Part shown: positions 41,527 to 51,067 of the stretch, one piece after another | How the letters are laid out: the number at the start of each line of letters is the position of its first letter | How positions within the stretch are numbered: position 1 is the stretch's first letter | Assembly: GCF_003351765.1 (NCBI RefSeq) | Contig: NZ_CP031229.1 | Span: forward strand, 62,001-126,000 | Length of the DNA: 64,000 nucleotides | Reading direction: 5' to 3' | Source of the DNA: Ornithinimicrobium avium | Lineage (GTDB): Bacteria > Actinomycetota > Actinomycetes > Actinomycetales > Dermatophilaceae | The notes under the pieces: generated by a model | What the model was told of the DNA's origin: nothing | The model's input: only the letters and a program-made list of their open reading frames with translations | Databases searched by the model: none | Position numbers and translations under genes: made by a program

Positions 41527-42087
41527 ATGCCTGACTTCCCGATCCCACGACCCGTGTCCGGAGACGTCGTCGACCTCATCCTCCAGGACCACCGGCTGTT
41601 CGAGTCCCTCATGCGCGAGATGCGCGACAGCACGGCCGACCGGGCGGCGGCGCGCGAGGCGTTCGCCGACGTGCTCGTGGCGCACGGCGAGGCGGAGGAG
41701 CACGAGGTCTACCCCCGCCTGGAGAGGAGGACCGAGGACGTCGACGCCGAGGAGGTGCACCACGGCGAGCACGAGCACGCGCAGATCAACGAGGCGCTGC
41801 TGGCCCTGCTGGAGTGCCGGGGCACCGACACCCAGAAGTTCGACGACGCGGTGGAGAAGATGAACGAGGTCCTCCAGCACCACGTCACCGAGGAGGAGCT
41901 GACGATCCTCAACCCCGCGCGGGAGGAGGTCGGCGAGGAGGAGCGCGCCACGCTCGGCGAGGCGTTCCTGCGGGCCCGGAGCGAGCAGCTGGACCAGCGC
42001 CCCGGGTCGGAGGACAACGTGCGCAGGCTCGTGGAGGAGGCGCACGAGAAGGGTCTGCTCCCGGCGCAGGAGGAGGGCGGGTCCTGA
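41527..42087 (+). CDS. Hemerythrin HHE-domain protein
   Basis: 186 aa, all-helical. Metal-binding histidines and acidic residues in DLILQDHRLFESLM, HGEAEEHEVYPRLE, HHGEHEHAQINEAL and LQHHVTEEELTILNPA fit a di-iron hemerythrin-like domain. C-terminal 50 residues (RSEQLDQRPGSEDNVRRLVEEAHEKG) form an additional acidic helix. Possible roles are oxygen or reactive-species sensing; not determined. CACGAT 6 nt before ATG may be a -10 box, so this gene may have its own promoter between rsmD and coaD. Confidence 0.87.
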   Translation: MPDFPIPRPVSGDVVDLILQDHRLFESLMREMRDSTADRAAAREAFADVLVAHGEAEEHEVYPRLERRTEDVDAEEVHHGEHEHAQINEALLALLECRGTDTQKFDDAVEKMNEVLQHHVTEEELTILNPAREEVGEEERATLGEAFLRARSEQLDQRPGSEDNVRRLVEEAHEKGLLPAQEEGGS

Positions 42088-42122
42088 CCGCACGGTGACG
42101 GGCACGGCTAGGCTCACGGGGT

Positions 42123-42620
42123 ATGACCCCGCCCACCCGCCGCTGCGTGTGCCCCGGCTCGTTCGACCCCGTGACCAACGGGCACCTGGACGTGGTGGAG
42201 CGCGCCACGACGATCTTCGAGGAGGTCGTCGTCGCGGTCCTGCACAACCCGGCCAAGCAGGGCACCTTCCCGGTCGAGCAGCGCCTGGAGCTGATCCGTG
42301 GCTCGCTGCCGGAGGACCTGGCCGGGCGGGTGCGGGTGGAGGCGTTCGCCGACCGGCTGCTCGTCGACGTCTGCCTGGAGGTGGACGCGGGAGCGGTGGT
42401 CAAGGGGCTGCGCGGCGGCACGGACTTCGCCTACGAGCTGCCGATGGCCAGGATGAACAGGCACCTCACCGGTGTCGAGACCGTCTTCCTGCCCGGCGAC
42501 CCCGGCCTGGAGCACGTCTCCAGCTCCCTGGTCAAGGAGGTCCACCGCTACGGCGGCGACGTGACCGGTCTGGTGCCGGCCCAGGTGCTGGAGGCGCTGC
42601 GCTCGCTGGACCGGGTTTGA
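42123..42620 (+). CDS. coaD: Phosphopantetheine adenylyltransferase
   Basis: 165 aa. Fourth step of coenzyme A synthesis. Nucleotidyltransferase motif CPGSFDPVTNGHLDVVE (TNGH as the T/HxGH signature) and the second motif near HVSSSLVKEVHRYGG. KGLRGGTDFAYELPMARMNR is typical. TAGGCT (42109-42114) before ATG suggests an own promoter with a very short leader. Confidence 0.96.
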   Translation: MTPPTRRCVCPGSFDPVTNGHLDVVERATTIFEEVVVAVLHNPAKQGTFPVEQRLELIRGSLPEDLAGRVRVEAFADRLLVDVCLEVDAGAVVKGLRGGTDFAYELPMARMNRHLTGVETVFLPGDPGLEHVSSSLVKEVHRYGGDVTGLVPAQVLEALRSLDRV

Positions 42621-42731
42621 GTCCGGGGCACCTGCTCGGATAGGCTGGTGCGTCGGTTTGTGTCCGTGCAGTCTCGCCCTGGACAGGACCGTCACCGCAA
42701 CCGTCACGAGTGCACGAGGGACAGACGAATC

Positions 42732-43346
42732 ATGGCTGCTCACGAGCAGGAGGGCCCCTGGGTGGTCGACACCCGGGAGCTCGTCCGGCGACCGGGCGCC
42801 ATGCGCGAGCTGTCCCGCACCGTCACGGCGCCCGAGCGCATCGGCACCGACGTCGTCGCGGTCCAGGTCGGCCAGCCGGTCGAGCTGGACCTGCGGATGG
42901 AGTCGGTCGTCGAGGGCGTCCTGGTCACGGGGACGGTCACGGCCACGGCGAGCGGGATGTGCGTGCGGTGCCTGGAGGACCTCGAGGTTGACCTCGAGGT
43001 CGGTCTGCAGGAGCTGTTCGCCTATCCCGAGCGTGCGGCGCATCACCACAAGGTGACCGCGCCGCCGTCCCGCAAGGGCGGCGGCAAGGACACCGAGACC
43101 GACGAGGACGAGCAGCATGTCCTCGACGGCGACCTGATGGACCTCGAGGAGGTCGTCAGGGACGCCGTCGTGACCGCGCTGCCGTTCCAGCCGGTGTGCC
43201 GGGACGACTGTCCGGGTCTGTGCTCCGAGTGCGGGGCACGCCTGGCCGACGACCCGGACCACCACCACGACGTGATCGACCCCAGGTGGTCGGCGCTGTC
43301 CGCGATGGGCACGCCGACCGACGACGAGACGAAGAAGAGGAACTGA
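42732..43346 (+). CDS. YceD/DUF177 family protein
   Basis: 204 aa. DUF177 core: VVDTRELVRRPGAMRELSRTV, then VTGTVTATASGMCVRCLEDLEV and the CRDDCPGLCSECGARLADDP cysteine cluster. Encoded 1 bp before rpmF, the universal pairing for this family; in several bacteria and in plastids it is needed for 23S rRNA accumulation. ATG 42732 gives the usual length (upstream in-frame start at 42648 would overlap the promoter region). Two Cys pairs may bind zinc. Confidence 0.9.
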   Translation: MAAHEQEGPWVVDTRELVRRPGAMRELSRTVTAPERIGTDVVAVQVGQPVELDLRMESVVEGVLVTGTVTATASGMCVRCLEDLEVDLEVGLQELFAYPERAAHHHKVTAPPSRKGGGKDTETDEDEQHVLDGDLMDLEEVVRDAVVTALPFQPVCRDDCPGLCSECGARLADDPDHHHDVIDPRWSALSAMGTPTDDETKKRN

Positions 43347-43347
43347 C

Positions 43348-43542
43348 GTGGCCGTCCCGAAGCGGAAGATGTCGCGCTCCAACACCCGGAGCCGTCGCTC
43401 CAACTGGAAGGCGGCGCCGATCGCGCTGTCGACCTGCCCGCAGTGCGGCTCCGTGCGCACCCCGCACCAGGCCTGCACCACCTGCGGCACCTACGCCGGC
43501 CGCCACTACGTGGCCGCCGAGCGCACCGAGCACCAGGACTGA
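43348..43542 (+). CDS. rpmF: 50S ribosomal protein L32
   Basis: 64 aa. MAVPKRKMSRSNTRSRRSNWK start and a four-cysteine zinc motif (CPQCGSVRTPHQACTTCG), i.e. the C+ form. Translated right after the DUF177 gene, followed by rnc. Confidence 0.97.
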   Translation: MAVPKRKMSRSNTRSRRSNWKAAPIALSTCPQCGSVRTPHQACTTCGTYAGRHYVAAERTEHQD

Positions 43543-43557
43543 GCGCACCCCCCGCGT

Positions 43558-44388
43558 ATGCGCCCCGCCGCCGAGCTCAACGACTACCTCGCGGAGGTCG
43601 TCGGCGAACGCTGCGACGAGGCGCTGCTGCAGCGTGCCCTGACGCACCGGTCCTACTCCTACGAGCACGACGGGCTGCCGCACAACGAGCGGCTCGAGTT
43701 CCTGGGGGACTCCGTGCTGGGGATCGTCGTCACCGACACGCTCTACCGCGCGCACCCCGACCTGCCCGAGGGCAGGCTGGCCAAGCTGCGTGCCGCGGTC
43801 GTCAACTCCAGGGCGCTGGCAGAGGTCGCCCGGGTCATCGACCTGGGCGACTTCGTGCTGCTCGGCAAGGGCGAGGAGACCACCGGGGGACGGGGCAAGG
43901 CCTCCATCCTGGCGGACACGACCGAGGCGGTCATCGGCTGCGTCTACCTCTGCGGGGGCATGCCCGCCGCCGACACCTTCGTGCACCACCTGCTCGACCC
44001 GCTCATGCGCCGCAGCGCCGCGCTGGGCGCCGCGCTCGACTGGAAGACCAGCCTGCAGGAGGCGGCCTCGACCGGTGAGCTCGGGCCGCCGGTCTACCAG
44101 GTGACCTCCGAGGGGCCCGACCACGACAAGTTCTTCACCGCCCACGCCCTCGTCGACGGCGAGGTGCTCGGCACCGGGACGGGCCGCTCCAAGAAGGGGG
44201 CAGAGCAGCGGGCCGCCGAGGCGGCCTGGCACGTGCTCACCGAGCGCGCCGCGCGGGTGGCCGAGGTCGACCCGACGGCGGGCCCGCCGAAGGACGGCGT
44301 GGCGGCCGGGGACGACGGGTCGGACGACAGGACCGTCGAGGACGAGAGCGTGGAGGACGGGACCGGCCTCCCGGTGGCGGGTGCCTGA
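43558..44388 (+). CDS. rnc: Ribonuclease III
   Basis: 276 aa. Endonuclease domain with the signature HNERLEFLGDSVLGIV (catalytic Glu and Asp) and LADTTEAVIGCVYL; dsRNA-binding domain at about 157-226 (DWKTSLQEAASTGELGPPVYQV ... GRSKKGAEQRAAEAAW). The C-terminal 45 residues are an acidic tail (DDGSDDRTVEDESVEDG) not needed for the fold. Processes rRNA and other structured RNA. Its end overlaps mutM by 8 bp. Confidence 0.95.
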   Translation: MRPAAELNDYLAEVVGERCDEALLQRALTHRSYSYEHDGLPHNERLEFLGDSVLGIVVTDTLYRAHPDLPEGRLAKLRAAVVNSRALAEVARVIDLGDFVLLGKGEETTGGRGKASILADTTEAVIGCVYLCGGMPAADTFVHHLLDPLMRRSAALGAALDWKTSLQEAASTGELGPPVYQVTSEGPDHDKFFTAHALVDGEVLGTGTGRSKKGAEQRAAEAAWHVLTERAARVAEVDPTAGPPKDGVAAGDDGSDDRTVEDESVEDGTGLPVAGA

Positions 44389-45283
44389 GCTTCCCGAGGT
44401 CGAGGTCGTCCGCCGCGGCCTGGTCGACCACGTGGTCGGCCGCACCGTCGAGCGGGCCCGGCTGACCGGCGTGCGCGTCGCGCGTCGGCACGTCGCCGGG
44501 CCCGAGGACCTCGCCGCCCGCGTCACCGGGGCGAAGGTGGTCGCCGCCGACCGCCGCGGCAAGTACCTGTGGATGGTCCTCCAGCCGCCCCACGACGACC
44601 CGCAGGCCCTGGTCGTGCACCTCGGCATGAGCGGCCAGCTCCTCGTCGAGGCCGCCGGCGCGCCGCCCGAGAAGCACCTGCACGCGACCTTCGACCTCGC
44701 CGACGGCGGCACCCAGCTGCGCTTCGTCGACCAGCGCACGTTCGGCGGGCTGGCGCTCGCCCCGCTCCGGCCCGACCGGTATGCCGTGCCCGGGGCGCAC
44801 GGGCACGGCATACCGGAGCCGGTCGTGCACATCGCGCCGGACCCGCTCGAGCCGGCCTTCGACCGGGCCGCCACCGTCCGGCGGATCAAGGCCAGGGACA
44901 GCGAGGTCAAGCGGGTGCTGCTGGACCAGGGCGTGGTCAGCGGGGTGGGCAACATCTACGCCGACGAGGCGCTGTGGCGCGCCGGCGTGCACGGCTCTCG
45001 CAGCGGGTCCGCCCTCACCCGGCCGGCCATCGGCCGGCTGCTCGACCACGCCGCGGAGGTCATGCGCGAGGCGCTGGACCAGGGCGGGACGAGCTTCGAC
45101 GCGCTCTACGTCAACGTCAACGGGGCCAGCGGCTACTTCGACCGGGCGCTGGCGGTCTACGGGCAGACGGGGCGGCCCTGCCCGCGGTGCGGCACGACCG
45201 TGGTCCGGCAGGAGTTCATGAACCGCTCCTCGCACTTCTGCCCGCGCTGCCAGCCCCGCCCGCGGCGGCACCGGGCCGGCTGA
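44381..45283 (+). CDS. mutM: Formamidopyrimidine-DNA glycosylase
   Basis: 300 aa. Removes 8-oxoguanine and ring-opened purines. Start MPELPEVEVVRRGL supplies the catalytic Pro2 and Glu3, which fixes GTG 44381 as the start; Lys in DRRGKYLWM; helix-two-turn-helix with GVVSGVGNIYADEALW; C-terminal zinc finger CPRCGTTVVRQEFMNRSSHFC. Slightly longer than usual because of loops around 110-140. Overlap with rnc indicates coupled translation. Confidence 0.96.
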   Translation: MPELPEVEVVRRGLVDHVVGRTVERARLTGVRVARRHVAGPEDLAARVTGAKVVAADRRGKYLWMVLQPPHDDPQALVVHLGMSGQLLVEAAGAPPEKHLHATFDLADGGTQLRFVDQRTFGGLALAPLRPDRYAVPGAHGHGIPEPVVHIAPDPLEPAFDRAATVRRIKARDSEVKRVLLDQGVVSGVGNIYADEALWRAGVHGSRSGSALTRPAIGRLLDHAAEVMREALDQGGTSFDALYVNVNGASGYFDRALAVYGQTGRPCPRCGTTVVRQEFMNRSSHFCPRCQPRPRRHRAG

Positions 45284-45311
45284 GGGCCCTGGTCTGCCGG
45301 GGCTGCCGGCC

Positions 45312-46331
45312 TCACGCGCGCCGGAGCTCCTCCTCCTGCGGGTAGCGCACCCCGAGCTCGTGGCGCACGCTCTCCAGCACCGTCATCACCGCGACCGACG
45401 CCTCGTGGGGCACCAGCGGCGACTCGACCAGGCCCTCGCGCAGGCAGCGGTGGACCTCCTGGACCTGGTGCACGAAGCCGCGCCGCTCGCCGGTCACCTG
45501 CTCGGGGCCGTCGCCGGCGCGGTGCACCGTGAAGGACTCGGGGTCGTTGACCGGTCCGTGGACCTCGATCCAGCCGCCGGTGCCGCGCACGACCGTGCGC
45601 GAGGCGCCGTGGCTCTGGGAGTCGCACAGCACCTGGACCAGGACGCCGTCCTCGCTGCGCCACTGCAGCCCGACCTGGTCGTCGGCACCCGTGGGCACGG
45701 TGCTGCCGATGACCTGCACGTCGGTCGGGTGGCCGGCGAGCAGGTGCGCGAGCGTGACCGGGTAGACGCCGAGATCCATGAGGGCGCCGCCGCCGTTGGC
45801 GAGGTCGAAGAGGCGGTGCGACTCGTCATACCCGAACGGCACCGTGAACGCGGCGAAGACCGACCGGACCTGCCCCAGCTCGCCGGAGCGCACGCGGCCC
45901 AGCAGCTCGCGCACCAGCGGCAGGCAGCGGGTCCACATCGCCTCCATCGCGAACAGGCCCCGGGCCCGGGCGCGGTCCAGCACCGCCTCGGTGTCGCGGA
46001 CGGTGAGCGTGATCGGCTTCTCGACGAGGACGTGCTTGCCGGCCGCGAGGCAGTCCAGCGCCTGCGCCGCGTGGTGGGGGTGGGTCGAGGAGATGTAGAC
46101 GACGTCCACCCCGTCGTCGGCGAGCAGCTCGGCGTAGCTGCCCCAGGCGCGCGGGACGCCGTGCTCGTCGGCGAAGGCCTGCGCCCGGGCGCCGTCGCGG
46201 GCCGCGACCGCGACCACCTCGCCGCCGGAGGTCGAGGCGACCGCACGGACGAGGGCGGGGGCGATCGACCCGGCGCCGAGCAGCCCCCAGCGCACCGGTC
46301 GGTCGACGATGGGCGGGTATGCCGTGCTCAC
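45312..46331 (-). CDS. Gfo/Idh/MocA family oxidoreductase
   Basis: 339 aa. Rossmann motif WGLLGAGSIAPALVRAV near the N-terminus, GKHVLVEKPITLTVRD (catalytic Lys of the EKP motif), ALMDLGVYPVTLAHLL in the beta-sheet domain. Oxidises or reduces sugars or cyclitols with NAD(P); substrate unknown, no sugar-transport genes adjacent. GTG 46331 begins MSTAYPPIVDRPVRWG; the gene is divergent from acyP, with 23 bp between start codons. Confidence 0.9.
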   Translation of the reverse strand: MSTAYPPIVDRPVRWGLLGAGSIAPALVRAVASTSGGEVVAVAARDGARAQAFADEHGVPRAWGSYAELLADDGVDVVYISSTHPHHAAQALDCLAAGKHVLVEKPITLTVRDTEAVLDRARARGLFAMEAMWTRCLPLVRELLGRVRSGELGQVRSVFAAFTVPFGYDESHRLFDLANGGGALMDLGVYPVTLAHLLAGHPTDVQVIGSTVPTGADDQVGLQWRSEDGVLVQVLCDSQSHGASRTVVRGTGGWIEVHGPVNDPESFTVHRAGDGPEQVTGERRGFVHQVQEVHRCLREGLVESPLVPHEASVAVMTVLESVRHELGVRYPQEEELRRA

Positions 46332-46341
46332 CCTCCCACCG

Positions 46342-46347
46342 TAGCCT
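46342..46347 (+). promoter_or_regulatory. -10 box of the acylphosphatase gene
   Basis: TAGCCT, ATG 46355 starts 8 nt later; leaderless arrangement between two divergent genes only 23 bp apart. Confidence 0.45.
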
Positions 46348-46354
46348 CGCGGGT

Positions 46355-46636
46355 ATGGAGCGCGCACTGGTCTTCGTCCGCGGCCGCGTCCAGGGTGTCG
46401 GATTCCGCTGGTGGACACGGGCGCGGGCCCTGGAGCTCGGTCTGGTCGGGCACGCCCGCAACCTGGCGGACGGGCGGGTGGAGGTGCTCGCCCAGGGTGA
46501 GGAGGCGGACGTCGAGGCGCTCGTCGACCTGCTCCGCGAGGACCCGTCCACGCGCTCCAGGCCCGGTCGGGTGGACGCCGTCGTCGTCCAGCGGCACGCG
46601 CCGCGGCCCGGGCTGACCGGCTTCGTCGAGCGCTGA
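46355..46636 (+). CDS. Acylphosphatase
   Basis: 93 aa, normal size. Catalytic Arg and Asn in VFVRGRVQGVGFRWWTRARA and GHARNLADGRVEVLAQGE. Hydrolyses carboxyl-phosphate bonds such as acetyl phosphate. In actinobacteria this gene is regularly found between mutM and smc, as here. Confidence 0.95.
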   Translation: MERALVFVRGRVQGVGFRWWTRARALELGLVGHARNLADGRVEVLAQGEEADVEALVDLLREDPSTRSRPGRVDAVVVQRHAPRPGLTGFVER

Positions 46637-46737
46637 GGGGTCGACGGGGGTGGCGCCGGTTGCCGGGGAACGGCATACCTCGCGGGTAGTGTGGCGCCCA
46701 CCAAGCCACCGTCGCCGACCGTGAGAAGCCAGCCCGC

Positions 46738-49700
46738 GTGTACGTCAAGAGCCTGACCCTCAAGGGGTTCAAGTCGTTCGCCTCCGCGACGACCATGCGC
46801 CTGGAGCCCGGCATCACCTGCATCGTGGGGCCCAACGGCTCGGGCAAGTCCAACGTCGTCGACGCGCTCGCCTGGGTGATGGGGGAGCAGGGGGCCAAGA
46901 GCCTGCGCGGCGGCAAGATGGAGGACGTCATCTTCGCCGGCACCTCGGGCCGCCCGCCGCTGGGCCGCGCCGAGGTGTCGATGACGATCGACAACACCGA
47001 CGGGGCGCTGCCGATCGACTACACCGAGGTGACGATCACCCGGACGATGTTCCGCTCCGGCGGCTCGGAGTACGCGATCAACGGGACCGGCTGCCGGCTG
47101 CTGGACGTCCAGGAGCTGCTCTCCGACTCCGGCATCGGCCGGGAGATGCACGTCATCGTCGGCCAGGGGCAGCTGGACGCGGTGCTGCGGGCCACGCCGG
47201 AGGAGCGGCGCGGCTTCATCGAGGAGGCCGCGGGCGTCCTGAAGCACCGCAAGCGCAAGGAGCGCGCGCTGCGCAAGCTGGACACGATGGAGGGCAACCT
47301 CACCCGGCTGACCGACCTCGTCACCGAGATCCGCCGCCAGCTCGGGCCGCTGGGCCGCCAGGCGGAGACCGCCCGGCGGGCTGCGACGATCCAGGCCGAG
47401 GTGCGCGACGCCCGGCTGCGGATCCTGGCCGACGACCTCGTCCAGCTGACCAGCACCCTGGAGCAGGAGATCGCCGACGAGCAGGCGCTGGTCCGCCGGA
47501 GGGCCGCCGTGCAGGAGGGCGTGGAGGCCGCCGAGGCCATGGTGCTGGAGCTGGAGCGCGAGCGCGCCGAGGCCAGCCCGGCGCTGACCGAGGTGCAGGA
47601 CCGGTGGTACTCCCTGTCCTCATCCCTCGAGCGCCTGCGCGCCCTGCGCGACCTGTCCGCCGAGCGGGTGCGGCTCCTGGGCGCCGAGGAGGAGGAGCTG
47701 CGGGGCCAGGAACACGGGGGGTCCGGTGACCACCGCGGCGGCGACCCCGAGCAGCTGCGCGCCCGGGCCGAGCAGGTCCGGGCCGAGGAGACCGCGCTGC
47801 TCACCCGCGTCGCCGACCTCTCCCGGGCGCTGGAGGAGGCCGCGGAGGAGCGGGGCGCCGCCGAGGCCGCCCACGCCGAGGAGCAGTCGCGGCTCCAGCG
47901 CCTCGCCCGCGCCGCCGCCGACCGTCGGGAGGGGCTGGCGCGGCTCGCCGGCCAGGTCGCGGCCAAGCGCTCGCGGATCGAGGCCGGTGAGGGCGAGATC
48001 GAGCGCCTGCGCGCCGCCGCCGCGTCGGTGGACGAGCGCGCCGGCGCCGCCGAGCAGGACTTCGCCGCGCTGGAGAGCACCGTCCTGGACGTCGAGGACG
48101 GCGAGGAGGGCCTGGACGCCGAGCACGAGAGCGCCGAGGCGGCCCGGACCGCGGCCGAGGAGCAGGTCGCCTCGCTGACCGAGGAGCTGCGCTCGGCGCA
48201 GGCCGAGCAGGGCACGCTCCAGGCGCGCGTCGAGGCGCTCTCGCTGAGCCTGCGCCGCACCGACGGCGCGAGCGCGCTGCTGGGCGCGGACACGGTGGGC
48301 GGCGTGCGGGGCACGCTGGCCGACCGGCTGCGCGTCGAGCCCGGCCGGGAGGCCGCGGTCGCCGCCGCCCTGGGCTGGGCGGGGGAGGCGCTCGTCGTCG
48401 ACGGGCTGGAGCCCGCCCGCCGGGCGCTGGGCTGGCTGCGCGAGCAGGACCAGGGCCGTGCCGGGCTGCTCGTGCCCGACGCCGCGCCCGAGGTCGACCG
48501 CTCGGGCTGGCCGTCCCTGCCCGGGTATGCCGGGTGGGCCGCCGACGCGGTCGGCACCGACGACGCCGGGCTGGCCCACGCCGTGACCGGGCTGCTGGCC
48601 CGCGTCGCGCTCGTCGGGTCCGAGGACGACGCGCTCCGCCTGCTGCACGAGGTCGACGGCGTCACGGTCGTCACCGAGCAGGGCGACGTCTACGGGCCCG
48701 GCTGGGCGCGCGGCGGGTCGAGCGCGGCGCCCAGCCTGCTCGAGCTGCAGTCCGCGCTCGACGAGGCGCGCGCAGGGATCGACGGGGCCTCCGCCCGGGC
48801 CGAGCGGGCGACGTTCGCGCTGCGGACCGCCCGGGAGGCGCTGGAGCAGGCCGAGGAGCGCGAGGACGCCGCCCTCGAGGCCCTGCACGACTCCGACGCC
48901 CGGATGACCGCGGTCGCCGAGCAGCTGGCCCAGCTGGGGCAGGTCATGCGCTCGGCCCGCGCCGAGCACGAGCGCACGTCCTCGGCGATCACCACCGCCG
49001 AGCAGGGGCTGGAGGCCACCCGCGCCGAGCTGGCCGAGCTGGAGCAGCGTCTCACCGACGCCGAGTCGGTCGCCGCCGAGAGCGGGGAGACGACCGAGCC
49101 GGACACCGACGAGCGGGAGCGGCTGGCCGAGGCGGCCGCCCGCGCCCGCAGCGCCGAGACCGAGGCCCGGCTGGCGCTGCGCACCCAGGAGGAGCGGGCC
49201 CGGGCGCTCGCCGGACGGGCCGACGGCCTCGAGGCGGCGGCCCGCAACGAGCTCGCTGCCCGCGAGCGCGCGGCCCGGCGCCGCGCCCGCCGGGCCGAGG
49301 AGCGCCGCACCGCGGAGGCGGTCGGGAGCGCAGCGGCATACCTCGTCGAGCGGGTGGGGCACCTGGTGGCGCAGGCGGAGCAGGAGCGGGAGGTCGCCCG
49401 CGCGCGGCAGGCCGAGCGCGACCAGCAGCTGGCCGCGGCCCGGTCCCGGGCCCAGGAGCTGGCCGCCGAGCTGCGCGACCTGACCGACTCCGTGCACGCC
49501 GACGAGATCGCCCGCGCCGAGCAGCGGCTGCGGATCGAGGCGCTCCAGACCCGTGCGGTCGAGGAGCTCGGCGTCGACCCGGCGACCCTGGTCGAGGAGT
49601 ACGGCCCGCACCGGCTCATCCCGCACATCGCCGGGCCAGACGACCCCGCCGACGAGGCGGAGCGGCCCGAGCCGGCGCCGTTCGTGCGCGAGGTGCAGGA

Positions 49701-50472
49701 CAAGCGGCTGCGGGCGGCCGAGCGCCGGCTGGCCCAGCTGGGGCGGGTCAACCCCCTGGCGCTGGAGGAGTTCGCGGCGCTGGAGGAACGCCATACCTTC
49801 CTGGCCGAGCAGGTCGAGGACCTGCGTCGCTCCAAGGCGGACCTGCTGGAGATCGTCAAGGAGGTCGACGAGCGGGTCGAGCAGGTCTTCACCCAGGCCT
49901 TCCACGACACGGCCGAGCAGTTCGAGCGGGTGTTCTCCCGGTTGTTCCCCGGTGGCGAGGGGCGGATCACGCTGACCGACCCCGACGACATGCTCACCAC
50001 CGGCATCGAGGTCGAGGCGCGGCCGCCGGGCAAGAAGATCAAGCGGCTCTCGCTGCTCTCCGGCGGCGAGCGGTCGCTGACGGCGGTGGCGCTGCTGGTG
50101 GCGATCTTCAAGGCACGGCCGAGCCCGTTCTACATCATGGACGAGGTCGAGGCGGCGCTGGACGACACCAACCTGGGCCGGCTGATCACGCTCTTCGAGG
50201 AGCTGCGCGACTCCAGCCAGCTCATCGTCATCACCCACCAGAAGCGCACGATGGAGGTCGCCGACGCGCTCTACGGCGTCTCGATGCAGGGCGACGGCGT
50301 GACGACGGTGGTGAGCCAGCGGGTCAAGGACGTGACGCCGCAGGGCGCGGCCGGACCGGTCACCGCGGGGAGTGCCGTGCCGGACCCCGAGGACGGTGCC
50401 GGCATCGCGGAGGCTTCGGACGCTGCCGCGGGCGCGGAGATGGACCGCAGTCCCGAGCAGGCGCGCGCGTGA
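46738..50472 (+). CDS. smc: Chromosome segregation protein SMC
   Basis: 1244 aa. Head domain halves at both ends: Walker A GPNGSGKSNVVDALAWVMG (about residue 31) and C-terminal LSGGERSLTAVALLVAI plus FYIMDEVEAALDD (Walker B). Two long Ala/Glu/Arg-rich coiled coils (about 170-500 and 680-1010) flank the hinge (about 515-640; GVRGTLADRLRVEPGREAAV). Condenses and organises the chromosome with ScpA and ScpB, which are elsewhere. Start GTG, MYVKSLTLKGFKSFA. The C-terminus has an extra acidic tail of about 50 residues (PEDGAGIAEASDAAAG). TAGTGT (46687-46692) is a possible -10 box. Confidence 0.97.
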   Translation: MYVKSLTLKGFKSFASATTMRLEPGITCIVGPNGSGKSNVVDALAWVMGEQGAKSLRGGKMEDVIFAGTSGRPPLGRAEVSMTIDNTDGALPIDYTEVTITRTMFRSGGSEYAINGTGCRLLDVQELLSDSGIGREMHVIVGQGQLDAVLRATPEERRGFIEEAAGVLKHRKRKERALRKLDTMEGNLTRLTDLVTEIRRQLGPLGRQAETARRAATIQAEVRDARLRILADDLVQLTSTLEQEIADEQALVRRRAAVQEGVEAAEAMVLELERERAEASPALTEVQDRWYSLSSSLERLRALRDLSAERVRLLGAEEEELRGQEHGGSGDHRGGDPEQLRARAEQVRAEETALLTRVADLSRALEEAAEERGAAEAAHAEEQSRLQRLARAAADRREGLARLAGQVAAKRSRIEAGEGEIERLRAAAASVDERAGAAEQDFAALESTVLDVEDGEEGLDAEHESAEAARTAAEEQVASLTEELRSAQAEQGTLQARVEALSLSLRRTDGASALLGADTVGGVRGTLADRLRVEPGREAAVAAALGWAGEALVVDGLEPARRALGWLREQDQGRAGLLVPDAAPEVDRSGWPSLPGYAGWAADAVGTDDAGLAHAVTGLLARVALVGSEDDALRLLHEVDGVTVVTEQGDVYGPGWARGGSSAAPSLLELQSALDEARAGIDGASARAERATFALRTAREALEQAEEREDAALEALHDSDARMTAVAEQLAQLGQVMRSARAEHERTSSAITTAEQGLEATRAELAELEQRLTDAESVAAESGETTEPDTDERERLAEAAARARSAETEARLALRTQEERARALAGRADGLEAAARNELAARERAARRRARRAEERRTAEAVGSAAAYLVERVGHLVAQAEQEREVARARQAERDQQLAAARSRAQELAAELRDLTDSVHADEIARAEQRLRIEALQTRAVEELGVDPATLVEEYGPHRLIPHIAGPDDPADEAERPEPAPFVREVQDKRLRAAERRLAQLGRVNPLALEEFAALEERHTFLAEQVEDLRRSKADLLEIVKEVDERVEQVFTQAFHDTAEQFERVFSRLFPGGEGRITLTDPDDMLTTGIEVEARPPGKKIKRLSLLSGGERSLTAVALLVAIFKARPSPFYIMDEVEAALDDTNLGRLITLFEELRDSSQLIVITHQKRTMEVADALYGVSMQGDGVTTVVSQRVKDVTPQGAAGPVTAGSAVPDPEDGAGIAEASDAAAGAEMDRSPEQARA

Positions 50473-50540
50473 GCCGGGGTGGACCGTCCCTGCTGAGAGA
50501 CACGCCGTCGGGCGATTCGTGGTTGGCCCTGCGCTCTTGC

Positions 50541-50546
50541 CACACT
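50541..50546 (+). promoter_or_regulatory. -10-like box of the small membrane protein gene
   Basis: CACACT followed by GGTCCC and ATG 50553; same ACACTGGTC context as the boxes at 14624 and 15056. Confidence 0.35.
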
Positions 50547-50552
50547 GGTCCC

Positions 50553-50909
50553 ATGCTCGCCCTCTTCCTTGCCATCCTCTTCTGCGTCGCCGTCGGTCTG
50601 GGCATCGTCGGCTACGTGCTCCTCGAGGCCCGGCGCGAGGGTCGTGGCGAGTTCTGGACCGCCGAGGGCGAGGAGCTGATCGCCGGGGCGCGCCGTACCA
50701 CCGACAAGGTGCGGCACCGCGGCGAGCGGCTCGGGCGCTCCGCCGCCGAGCGCACCCGCGACCTGGCCGCCCGGCTTCCGGAGAGGGGCGCCGATCGCCG
50801 CAGCAGCGGTGACGTGGCCGATGCCGGGCCCGCGGGCGACGAGCCGCAGGCCGAAGCCACGGTGGTCGCCGAGCGCGACGGCCAGGACGGCTACCGCGCC
50901 GCGAGCTGA
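50553..50909 (+). CDS. Single-pass membrane protein of unknown function
   Basis: 118 aa. One N-terminal transmembrane helix (MLALFLAILFCVAVGLGIVGYVLLEARR), then a positively charged amphipathic region (TTDKVRHRGERLGRSAAERTRDLAARL) and a polar tail. No family recognised. Lies between smc and ftsY on the same strand, a place where actinobacteria often have a small membrane gene. Confidence 0.7.
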   Translation: MLALFLAILFCVAVGLGIVGYVLLEARREGRGEFWTAEGEELIAGARRTTDKVRHRGERLGRSAAERTRDLAARLPERGADRRSSGDVADAGPAGDEPQAEATVVAERDGQDGYRAAS

Positions 50910-51067
50910 CTCTTCGGACCGCACGCGTCCTGCGCGTCGCGTCCCGCCGAACCTTCTTCTTCCTCCTTCCCTCATCGGGTCCGACCGACGACCGGGGTGC
51001 GCAGCCGTGGTGGAGCGGCGCACCGCCAGGTCGGCCCTAACCGCCACCGTCTGGGAGACTTGCCCTC